Under the pieces are notes generated by a model. That model had not been told where the DNA came from. It made no database searches and saw nothing but the letters and a program-made list of their open reading frames with translations. From positions 1 to 14,715 of the forward strand of contig JAYSQR010000099.1 in the NCBI GenBank assembly GCA_043721435.1: a stretch of DNA of 14,715 nt, given 5' to 3'. Source of the DNA: VFJL01 sp043721435. Lineage in GTDB: Bacteria; Pseudomonadota; Gammaproteobacteria; Burkholderiales; Nitrosomonadaceae. The number at the start of each line of letters is the position of its first letter. The stretch's first letter is position 1. Below, piece after piece: positions 1 to 5,601 of the stretch. Made by a program: the position numbers and the translations under genes.

Positions 1-392
1 GCGGTGAAAATACGACGAGGGATACGTTTCATGGATTCTCCTAACAAGTTGATAAAGTAACATCAACTTGCCCGTCCACAAAAGTGGGCCTCGCTCAAAT
101 GTTGAGGCACAAATATTCGTAATCCGCTGGCGCATATCCCGCTTTCACTGACAGATACCTGCCAGCTGTGCTTAGTATCACTGAAAACAGGACGGAAGAA
201 CTATATTGGCACAGTTCTGCCGGTCGCGATGGTCGGTTCCCGACACAAAAGAGACGGACAGGCTTTCGGAAAGCAAACGCTCAACGTTCGAGTTCAGGGG
301 ACCTGGCGCGGCTTTTCGCGCCGGGTCCCCTGCAACGAAGGAAGGGTTGGGGGTATGGATCATGAAGCGAAAAACTAAATGGAATCTACCCA
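1..392. other. Stretch without a recognisable gene; two inverted repeats
   Basis: I find no gene here that I trust. Short open frames on both strands have no ribosome binding site and no recognisable protein pattern. Two structures stand out: a perfect 9-bp inverted repeat at 45-53/62-70 and a very stable hairpin at 297-330. One frame is open from the left edge to a TAA at 58-60, so the extreme left could be the last 19 codons of a gene lying outside the window, but a run this short occurs easily by chance. Confidence 0.5.
297..330. repeat. Strong 14-bp hairpin downstream of the HEPN-like gene
   Basis: The arms 297-310 and 317-330 are complementary at 13 of 14 positions around a 6-nt loop (311-316, GCTTTT). 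The one mismatch is T304/G323, which is a G-U wobble in plus-strand RNA and an A/C mismatch in minus-strand RNA. The stem is very G+C-rich. It lies 63 bp beyond the stop codon of the minus-strand gene at 393-1010, a position suited to a terminator or an mRNA 3'-end stabiliser. Neither side carries a run of T, so it is not a canonical intrinsic terminator. A repetitive extragenic palindrome is the other possibility. Confidence 0.6.
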
Positions 393-1010
393 TCAAGATT
401 TCCGCCGCGATGGTTTCTGCGGGAACCCGAGTTCTGCGCGAATCTGGTTTGCTATTTGCCGAAGGGTCGGCGGACTTGCTGACCCTTCGTGAGGTTCTGG
501 AAACGGCGCTCGCCGCCCACAAAGCACCTCGTAAACATTGCAGAGTTGCTTCGTTAACGAATGAAAATCCAACCGAATCGTCGCCAGATCGCGCAGACAA
601 ATAGCGCCGGGCGGAGGTTTATTGCCATCTATGTGGAGCAACTCGCCATTTGCATGATGAAGAGGAACTATGGCCCATCGACGTCCCGCAGCGTTATTGA
701 CATAGAGCTTATGCCATCCGTGCGCAATTTTGTTCCTCTGCGCAGCCAAGTCGCTTGTTCGTTTCTTGGCTGCGCGCCACCTTTGAATGTGGGTAGTTTT
801 TCCGAACGTGTGCATAACCAAGTTATCGCACATAGACAATTTGGAACGGAAATTTTCGACAGAATGATAGCCAATCGCCAAAGCGGCCCGATCTGGAATG
901 CTGACACATTCCATAGTGATGTTGAGCAATTGCCCTTCCACATATCCCCACTGCGCGATGGCGCAGCCAAGTTCATGCTTAAACGCAACTATTTCTTCGC
1001 TGGCATTCAT
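393..1010 (-). CDS. Uncharacterised protein with a HEPN-like RX4H motif
   Basis: This predicts a soluble 205-aa protein without signal peptide or membrane segment. I do not recognise it as a named family. The visible motif is RNKIAHG at residues 92-98: Arg92 and His97 are spaced as in the RX4H signature of HEPN domains, and the preceding part looks helical. Many HEPN proteins are RNases of toxin-antitoxin, abortive-infection or CRISPR-associated systems, but others are inactive helical domains, so RNase activity here is only a hypothesis. No nucleotidyltransferase-type antitoxin partner is adjacent. The ATG at 1010 is the first start in frame. Its upstream sequence has only a distant GGGGAT as a possible ribosome site, so the start is uncertain. 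The gene is divergent from the hydrolase gene at 1410. Coding status is supported by the long frame and by a protein-like composition that the overlapping frames lack. Confidence 0.65.
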   Translation of the reverse strand: MNASEEIVAFKHELGCAIAQWGYVEGQLLNITMECVSIPDRAALAIGYHSVENFRSKLSMCDNLVMHTFGKTTHIQRWRAAKKRTSDLAAQRNKIAHGWHKLYVNNAAGRRWAIVPLHHANGELLHIDGNKPPPGAICLRDLATIRLDFHSLTKQLCNVYEVLCGRRAPFPEPHEGSASPPTLRQIANQIRAELGFPQKPSRRKS

Positions 1011-1409
1011 GACGTAGCGACTAAGATCCCCAACTTTGTTATAGGGAGACAGTTTTGCGTCCTAACTCCGACGCCCAGTATGGTGAGTTGCACTAAGAAC
1101 GACTTGCTGTCCAATTTTCCGGCAACTGTGCTGGATTTTAAACGGTATTAAATTTTCGCGGGAAGCGGCACTACAGATATAGGGCGTCAGCATATACCCA
1201 ACGCGACTGACTGTCTGTTTTCGGGTAAAAATACCAATGACCGGTTCTGGCACGTTTCAGACAATTGGGTTTCCCGATAACGGACGCTCACAATGTCTCA
1301 GTTAGCGACTGCCCATCCAGGGCAGCCGCTTGTGGGCTTAAGAGTCTATACTACAGGAGCAAGGTTATTAAATATTAGATGCTTATTTCACCCACCAAAG
1401 GAGGCAATT
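1011..1409. other. 399-bp divergent intergenic region
   Basis: This is the gap between the minus-strand HEPN-like gene and the plus-strand hydrolase gene, so promoters for both should lie here. I cannot assign a convincing -35/-10 pair. A TATACT at 1347-1352 could be a -10 for the rightward gene but has no good -35. A perfect 6-bp hairpin (CTGCCC 1309-1314, GGGCAG 1320-1325, 5-nt loop) falls in the probable 5' leader of the rightward gene. A frame open from 1293 runs into that gene, but it has no ribosome site and I treat it as leader. Confidence 0.4.
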
Positions 1410-2027
1410 ATGAAATACAAAGACATGCGTGATCAACTGAAAACCGGCGACATTATTTTGTTCTCTGGGAAAGGCAGAATTTCTGACGGAATTAAGTTCT
1501 TCACAGTCAGCAAATGGTCGCATGTTGGAATGGTTTACAGGCTCGATAATCCACTAGACCCAGAAAGTTCCATGTTCTGCTGGGAATCGACAACCCTAAG
1601 CGATATTAAAGATGCTGATACCGGAAAGCTAACAAAGGGTGTTCAGCGTGTAGAACTGTCTGAGCGTCTAGAAAGATGTTTTTCAAAGGGGTACGAGATT
1701 AGCGTCCGGCTGCTATCAGAGACACTTACTGACGACATGATTCTCGCGCTCAATAACTTTCGGCATAAGGTGAGTGGTCGTCCTTATGAAAAGGACAAAA
1801 TCGAATTGCTTAAAGCAGCATACGAGGGAATTTTAGGGGACAACAAGGAGGATTTAAGCTCCTTGTTTTGTAGCGAACTCCTGGCCGAAGCGTACCAAAA
1901 TATGGGGCTTTTGACAGAAAAAGTTCCGTCAAACGAATACACCCCAAATGATTTTTCTACCGAGAGGAGCTTGAGACTTGAACTCGGATATAGTTTAAAC
2001 AATGAAATTGCCATTACTGCCCTATAG
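1410..2027 (+). CDS. Permuted NlpC/P60 papain-fold hydrolase, YiiX/YebB-like
   Basis: The 205-aa protein resembles the YiiX/YebB-like branch of NlpC/P60 enzymes, in which the catalytic order is circularly permuted. The visible pattern fits. GDIILFSG at 13-20 is the N-terminal strand motif, His38 lies in SHVGMV, an acidic residue is available at Glu59 in WEST, and the nucleophile candidate Cys154 lies in FCSELLAEAY near the C-terminus. Members cleave amide or thioester-type bonds, but the substrate here cannot be read from sequence. There is no signal peptide, which suggests cytoplasmic location. The start is fixed by an excellent ribosome site, AAAGGAGG at 1397-1404, five bases ahead of ATG 1410. 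An in-frame ATG at 1293 lacks one. The gene is visibly more A/T-rich than the genes after 2149, which fits horizontal acquisition. It converges on dnaQ. Confidence 0.7.
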   Translation: MKYKDMRDQLKTGDIILFSGKGRISDGIKFFTVSKWSHVGMVYRLDNPLDPESSMFCWESTTLSDIKDADTGKLTKGVQRVELSERLERCFSKGYEISVRLLSETLTDDMILALNNFRHKVSGRPYEKDKIELLKAAYEGILGDNKEDLSSLFCSELLAEAYQNMGLLTEKVPSNEYTPNDFSTERSLRLELGYSLNNEIAITAL

Positions 2028-2148
2028 TTGCAGATACGCATCTAACATTACGCTCTCTATCACTGGAACAAGTTTTGATCAGCCTTTCCACTTGCTATTC
2101 GGTTGCGGTATCGCCACCAGATTCCATATTCTCCCCGGTTGCCGGTCC

Positions 2149-2862
2149 TTATTTCGCCGTCGTAGCGGATTCAAGACGTAGCCATAAACACGTGCCCTTG
2201 CTTTCACGCTCGATCTTTTCCAGTTGCTGCGCATGGGCTTCCAATTCTTCAGCGCTGGCGCGCAATACCGTCAGTTGCAAGTTGGCTGGGTTTATGGCGG
2301 CGCCAAGTACTGGCGGCGGGATTTCCACTTCCATTATCAGGCTTTCCTGCCCACGGGTCATGGCAAGATAAATTTCCGCCAGCAATTCCGCATCCAGCAA
2401 CGCGCCGTGCAAAGTACGCCGGGAGTTATCCACCTGATAGCGTTCACACAGCGCATCGAGATTGTTCTTCTTGCCAGGATGCAGGTCCTTGGCCATTTTT
2501 AGCGTGTCGGTGATCGCCTGACAGTAACTATGCAACGGCTGCAATTCAGCCAATCCCAGTTCATGGTTAAGGAAGCCCACATCAAAAGGCGCGTTGTGCA
2601 TGATAAGTTCCGCCCCGTCGATGAATTCCAGTAACTCCTTGGTAATGTCGCGGAATTTTTGTTTGTCCCGAAGAAATTCTCGGGTCAGGCCGTGTACCTG
2701 CAATGCGCCTGCCTCACTCTCGCGTTCTGGATTCAGGTAATGGTGCAAGCGGCGTCCGGTCGGTCTGCGGTCGAGCATTTCGACCGCGGCGATTTCGATG
2801 ATGCGATGGCCCAACTTGGGTTCCAGGCCGGTAGTTTCAGTGTCAAGAAAAACTTGGCGCAT
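2149..2862 (-). CDS. dnaQ: DNA polymerase III epsilon subunit (3'-5' proofreading exonuclease)
   Basis: This is the DEDDh exonuclease that removes misincorporated nucleotides in the polymerase III core, bound to alpha (DnaE) and theta. All motifs are present: ExoI DTETTG at 7-12 (Asp7, Glu9), ExoII in HNAPFDVGFL with Asp94, and ExoIII with His152 and Asp157 in HGALLDAELL. They correspond to E. coli Asp12, Glu14, Asp103, His162 and Asp167. The length of 237 aa is close to the 243 of E. coli, and the C-terminal tail after about residue 185 would be the alpha-binding segment. The ATG at 2862 sits just before the conserved first strand, with only a weak GGA ahead. The gene lies downstream of rnhA on the same strand, separated by 157 bp holding a repeat element. 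E. coli also links dnaQ and rnhA, but divergently. Confidence 0.96.
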   Translation of the reverse strand: MRQVFLDTETTGLEPKLGHRIIEIAAVEMLDRRPTGRRLHHYLNPERESEAGALQVHGLTREFLRDKQKFRDITKELLEFIDGAELIMHNAPFDVGFLNHELGLAELQPLHSYCQAITDTLKMAKDLHPGKKNNLDALCERYQVDNSRRTLHGALLDAELLAEIYLAMTRGQESLIMEVEIPPPVLGAAINPANLQLTVLRASAEELEAHAQQLEKIERESKGTCLWLRLESATTAK

Positions 2863-2889
2863 GAGTCGTCCATGTAGAAAAACTGTTTA

Positions 2890-3013
2890 ACCGCAGAGGA
2901 CACGGAGGGCGCAGAGGAAAATCAAGAAAAACAGGTCGCAGCGCGCTTGCCCAGTCATGGATGGACGCAGAGTACTCAGGGCTGTTCAAGCTTATCTCTG
3001 TGTCATCCGTGGT
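2890..3013. repeat. Dispersed-repeat-like element with imperfect terminal inverted repeats
   Basis: The two ends, 2890-2907 and 2996-3013, are inverted copies matching at 14 of 18 positions. Inside the left end, the nonamer CGCAGAGGA occurs twice (2892-2900 and 2910-2918, 18 bp apart), and CGCAGAG recurs at 2966-2972. The wording of the ends (CGCAGAGGACACGGAG and its partner CTCTGTGTCATCCGTGG) resembles, from memory, a degenerate intergenic repeat family seen in many environmental Proteobacteria. The element fills nearly the whole gap between the stop of rnhA (3020) and the start of dnaQ (2862). It may therefore affect co-transcription or the dnaQ promoter. No protein is encoded in it. Confidence 0.55.
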
Positions 3014-3019
3014 GAATAG

Positions 3020-3478
3020 TCATTCCCCTCGGATGACCGATTCCACCCCGCGATTGGCCAGCATGTCCGCGTGTTCGTTGCCGTCGTGGCCGGAATGGCC
3101 GCGTATCCAGAACCATTGGATCTGATGCTGCTGCGCCAGTTGATCGAGCTGCTTCCACAGATCGTCGTTTTTCACCGGCTTCTTGGCGGCGGTATGCCAA
3201 TTACGTTTCTTCCAGGCATGTATCCATTCGCTGATGCCTTTCTGCACATATTGGGAATCGGTATGTATATGTATCTCACATGGTCGTGTCAGCGCTTCCA
3301 GCGCGCGTATCACCGCGAGCAGTTCCATGCGGTTGTTGGTGGTCAGTTTCTCGCCGCCAGACAACTCACGCGTACGTCCGTCGAATTTCAGCAAGGCACC
3401 CCAGCCGCCAATGCCAGGGTTGCCCTTGCAGGCGCCGTCAGTAAATATTTCTACCACAACAGTGTGCTTCGTTTTCAC
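3020..3478 (-). CDS. rnhA: Ribonuclease HI
   Basis: The enzyme cleaves the RNA strand of RNA-DNA hybrids, clearing R-loops and primer remnants with Mg2+ or Mn2+. The 152-aa product (E. coli: 155) carries the full active site: Asp14 in FTDGACKGNPG, Glu52 in NNRMEL, Asp74 in HTDSQYV and Asp138 in NEHADMLAN, with the loop histidine His128 in RGHSGH. The basic WKKRNW patch (89-94) matches the substrate-binding protrusion of type 1 enzymes. I choose GTG at 3478. It overlaps the stop of the upstream methyltransferase as GTGA, which implies translational coupling, and it gives the normal family length. Longer frames starting upstream translate into unrelated sequence that overlaps the methyltransferase. 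The adjacent AGGAG abuts the GTG too closely to be an ideal ribosome site, which also favours coupling. Confidence 0.96.
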   Translation of the reverse strand: MKTKHTVVVEIFTDGACKGNPGIGGWGALLKFDGRTRELSGGEKLTTNNRMELLAVIRALEALTRPCEIHIHTDSQYVQKGISEWIHAWKKRNWHTAAKKPVKNDDLWKQLDQLAQQHQIQWFWIRGHSGHDGNEHADMLANRGVESVIRGE

Positions 3479-4251
3479 TCCTCGCCCCGCACCTTGGTTT
3501 GGGTGCGAGCGGCTATCCGTGGCTCTTCTCCGGCGGTATTGCCGTTGAATCTGCGTGCAACTGGCGCCATTCCTCTCCTGGCAGCAAGTACGTCTTTCCA
3601 TTCGGGCTTGATGACGCGCATGCCATGCACGCGCTTGACCGCTTGCAGGAAATATACGCCGCCGGAAATGGGCCACCAGCGATCGCCGGCAGCTTCCATG
3701 AAATTAAATCGCCGCAACCATTTTTCCTGACTGAACGGCGGGGCGTAGCAGCATAACCGGCCTGCGGTCATCTCGAAATCCAATAACGTCAGCCAGTCCT
3801 TGAGTCGCGGCAGCGCGATGAAATTGCCGCGCCAGGGAAAGTCGTACATGGCCGAGCCAAACCATCGGCGTATCCCCCAAAGACTGCGAGGATTGAAGCC
3901 GCAGACAATGACATGGCCTTCCGGCATCAATATTCGCTGCACCTCGCGCAGAATCTGGTGGGGATTGGAGCTGAACTCGAGCACATGTGGCAGCAGCACC
4001 AGATCTATACTGTTGCTTTCAATCGGCAGAAAATCAGGGGCAGCCCGCAATGCGACGCCTTTCTCGGTTCCCGCACAGAACCGCAGCGGCATGCGATTGG
4101 TGCGCAGGAAATCGTGTTGCGGAAATCCGATCTGTATGGCGTTGTAGCCAAATACGTCTGCTACCGCCTGGTCAAAATAGTTTTGCTCCCGCTCCAGCAG
4201 GTATTGCCCGAGACAGGTTTCAAACCATTGCTGCGTAGTTTGCGTCGGCAT
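3475..4251 (-). CDS. SAM-dependent methyltransferase, YafS-like
   Basis: This 258-aa class I (Rossmann-type) methyltransferase is of the kind found next to gloB and rnhA in many Proteobacteria (YafS in E. coli). The second half of the SAM fold is clear: NSIDLVLLPHVLEF at about 80-93 is the motif II/post-strand 4 region, REVQRILMPEG (102-112) is the usual helix and turn, and HVIVCGFNPRSLWG (113-126) is the following strand. The glycine-rich motif I is degenerate (around GYNAIQIGF, 35-43), which is common in this subgroup. The substrate is unknown. No signal or membrane segment is seen. The ATG at 4251 is the first in frame, and no good ribosome site precedes it. The 3' end overlaps rnhA by 4 bp (GTGA). 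It is divergent from gloB across 91 bp. The name rests on context plus fold, so I leave the symbol empty. Confidence 0.85.
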   Translation of the reverse strand: MPTQTTQQWFETCLGQYLLEREQNYFDQAVADVFGYNAIQIGFPQHDFLRTNRMPLRFCAGTEKGVALRAAPDFLPIESNSIDLVLLPHVLEFSSNPHQILREVQRILMPEGHVIVCGFNPRSLWGIRRWFGSAMYDFPWRGNFIALPRLKDWLTLLDFEMTAGRLCCYAPPFSQEKWLRRFNFMEAAGDRWWPISGGVYFLQAVKRVHGMRVIKPEWKDVLAARRGMAPVARRFNGNTAGEEPRIAARTQTKVRGEE

Positions 4252-4291
4252 ATATAATGTCCGAGGAGACAGGCCACAATTTAATCACGAA

Positions 4292-4321
4292 TTGACCCGA
4301 GTATCGTGGCCAGGCTGAAAT
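4292..4321 (+). promoter_or_regulatory. Candidate sigma70 promoter for gloB
   Basis: TTGACC (4292-4297) and TGAAAT (4316-4321) match the -35 and -10 consensus at 5 and 4 of 6 positions with an 18-bp spacer, ending 21 bp before the gloB ATG. It lies in the 91-bp divergent region that must also serve the leftward methyltransferase-rnhA-dnaQ genes. I could not identify a convincing leftward promoter. The call is tentative because the -10 is weak. Confidence 0.35.
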
Positions 4322-4342
4322 TTAACTCAACCCAATCACACC

Positions 4343-5128
4343 ATGCTACATATCGTTCCGGTTCGCGCATTTACCGACAATTATATCTGGGTCATCCATG
4401 ACCGTTGCCACGCCGCCGTGGTTGATCCGGGCGATGCTGCGCCAGTGCTGGATTTTTTGCGCCGCGAAAATCTGCAGCTCGTCGCCATCCTCAACACCCA
4501 TCACCATAACGACCACGTTGGCGGTAACACTGCACTGTTGCGGGAATTTCCGGTGCCGGTTTACGGCCCCGCGCATGAGTCTATCCCTACGCTTACCCAT
4601 CGCCTGCGGGAAGGAGATAATGTGCAGTTGGCGGAATTCCCGCTCAGCTTTAACGTATTCGACATCCCCGGCCATACTGCAGGACATATTGCCTATTATG
4701 GCGCAAACCTGCTGTTTTGTGGCGATACCCTGTTTGCCTGTGGCTGCGGGCGATTATTCGAAGGCACGCCGCAACAGATGTATGCTTCACTGCAGAAACT
4801 GGCGGGGCTGCCCGATGAAACTCAGGTCTATTGCGGTCACGAATATACGTTGGCTAACATCTATTTCGCCAGGGCGGTCGAGCCCGGCAACCAGGCGTTG
4901 CTCGAGCTCGAAGCTGCGACGAAAAAGCTGCGTGAACAGGATATTCCCACCCTGCCGTCAACGATATTGAGGGAAAAAGCCACCAATCCGTTCTTGCGGT
5001 GCAATCAATTGGAAGTCATCCAGAGTGCCGGAAATTATCTTGGCGCGTCATTGCCTGATCCAGTCAGCGTATTTGCTGCAATCCGTAGCTGGAAAAATGA
5101 TTTTGTGGCTCCTCAACGAGAGCAATAA
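4343..5128 (+). CDS. gloB: Hydroxyacylglutathione hydrolase (glyoxalase II)
   Basis: GloB hydrolyses S-D-lactoylglutathione to D-lactate and glutathione, the last step of methylglyoxal detoxification in the cytosol. The metallo-beta-lactamase binuclear metal site is complete: THHHNDHVGG at 52-61 (His53, His55, Asp57, His58), His111 in IPGHTAGH, bridging Asp128 in FCGDTLFACGCGR, and His166 in CGHEYT. E. coli has the same set at 53/55/57/58/110/127/165. The GHEYTLANI segment and the C-terminal RCNQLEV region fit the glutathione-binding domain. The length of 261 aa is normal (E. coli 251). ATG 4343 lacks a clear Shine-Dalgarno sequence but begins the conserved first strand. The gene stops 67 bp before the convergent tRNA-fMet. 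E. coli also has gloB beside yafS, rnhA and dnaQ. Confidence 0.96.
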   Translation: MLHIVPVRAFTDNYIWVIHDRCHAAVVDPGDAAPVLDFLRRENLQLVAILNTHHHNDHVGGNTALLREFPVPVYGPAHESIPTLTHRLREGDNVQLAEFPLSFNVFDIPGHTAGHIAYYGANLLFCGDTLFACGCGRLFEGTPQQMYASLQKLAGLPDETQVYCGHEYTLANIYFARAVEPGNQALLELEAATKKLREQDIPTLPSTILREKATNPFLRCNQLEVIQSAGNYLGASLPDPVSVFAAIRSWKNDFVAPQREQ

Positions 5129-5195
5129 CGACGTATTTTGGAGATTGATACAGCGATGGGTGCAGGAGTGCCTGCTGGTGGGACTGAGAAATAGT

Positions 5196-5272
<77 letters not shown>

Positions 5273-5285
5273 CCAGTGAGTCGAG

Positions 5286-5315
5286 ATTATAACAAAACGG
5301 ACTTCCCAGGGTCAA
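5286..5315 (-). promoter_or_regulatory. Sigma70 promoter of the tRNA-fMet gene
   Basis: Read on the minus strand, TTGACC (5315-5310) and a perfect TATAAT (5291-5286) are separated by 18 bp. The -10 ends 13 bp before the first base of the tRNA at 5272, the expected distance for a tRNA promoter. Eleven of twelve hexamer positions match consensus. I do not see a clear G+C discriminator of the stringent type: the 13 bases read CTCGACTCACTGG. Confidence 0.8.
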
Positions 5316-5413
5316 ATTTCATTCTGGCGCATGGAATTATGCCGGAGCGAGTATAACCGCGAGTAATCCGGGGAATAATATTGGGTCTTGAGCCTGCCGC
5401 AAAGGAGGATGCA

Positions 5414-5473
5414 ATGGGTTATAACAGTCTACCGCGAGCGATCCAAATAATCATAACCAATTCAAAGAGATAA
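5414..5473 (+). CDS. Possible 19-aa small ORF with a consensus ribosome site
   Basis: AAAGGAGGAT at 5401-5410 is as good a Shine-Dalgarno sequence as any in the window and stands five bases ahead of ATG 5414. The frame encodes 19 residues (MGYNSLPRAIQIIITNSKR) and ends at TAA 5471-5473. It lies inside the 323-bp region between tRNA-fMet and pstC, upstream of the Pho box, so it should not be on the pst mRNA if the promoter call is right. It could be a real small protein, or the decayed 5' end of a lost gene, with the ribosome site outliving the coding sequence. There are no repeated regulatory codons of the kind expected in an attenuator leader. Confidence 0.3.
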   Translation: MGYNSLPRAIQIIITNSKR

Positions 5474-5522
5474 TTAAATATCTGCAAGAAAGAATGAAGC
5501 CTTGCTGCCGAATTCAGCGCGT

Positions 5523-5556
5523 GTGTCACGAGACTGTAACATTTCCATCGTAGTAT
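5523..5556 (+). promoter_or_regulatory. Pho box and -10 element of the pst operon
   Basis: GTGTCAC (5523-5529), a 4-bp spacer GAGA, and CTGTAAC (5534-5540) form two direct repeats with the 11-bp period of the PhoB binding site. Each matches the CTGTCAY half-site at 6 of 7 positions. A further, poorer repeat in register is CCATCGT at 5545-5551 (4 of 7). Ten bases after the second repeat comes TAGTAT (5551-5556), a fair -10. This is the architecture of PhoB-activated promoters, where the box replaces the -35. The pstC start follows 46-51 bp downstream. The inference is induction of pstCAB by phosphate limitation through PhoB/PhoR. Confidence 0.7.
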
Positions 5557-5601
5557 TCGGCTTGTCCGAGAGATCTCCTCCCCCTCAAAAGGCATTTGTC
5601 C

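Noticed and set aside
1..60. Possible C-terminal 19 codons of a gene entering from the left
   Set aside because: A 19-codon open stretch is likely by chance and the residues match no family I know; not listed as a gene.
126..166. GCTGGC/GCCAGC inverted pair
   Set aside because: Six bases separated by 29 is expected by chance.
561..1151. 196-codon open frame on the plus strand opposite the HEPN-like gene
   Set aside because: Its composition is not protein-like and it is a mirror of the minus-strand frame, which carries a recognisable motif; there is no ribosome site.
1293..1409. N-terminal extension of the papain-fold hydrolase from ATG 1293
   Set aside because: No ribosome site precedes 1293, whereas ATG 1410 has AAAGGAGG at ideal spacing and begins the conserved domain.
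3071..3730. 219-codon plus-strand frame across rnhA and the methyltransferase
   Set aside because: It is antisense to two clearly identified genes and has no ribosome site or family pattern.
5162..5175. GCAGG/CCTGC hairpin after gloB as a terminator
   Set aside because: A five-base stem without a T-run is too weak.
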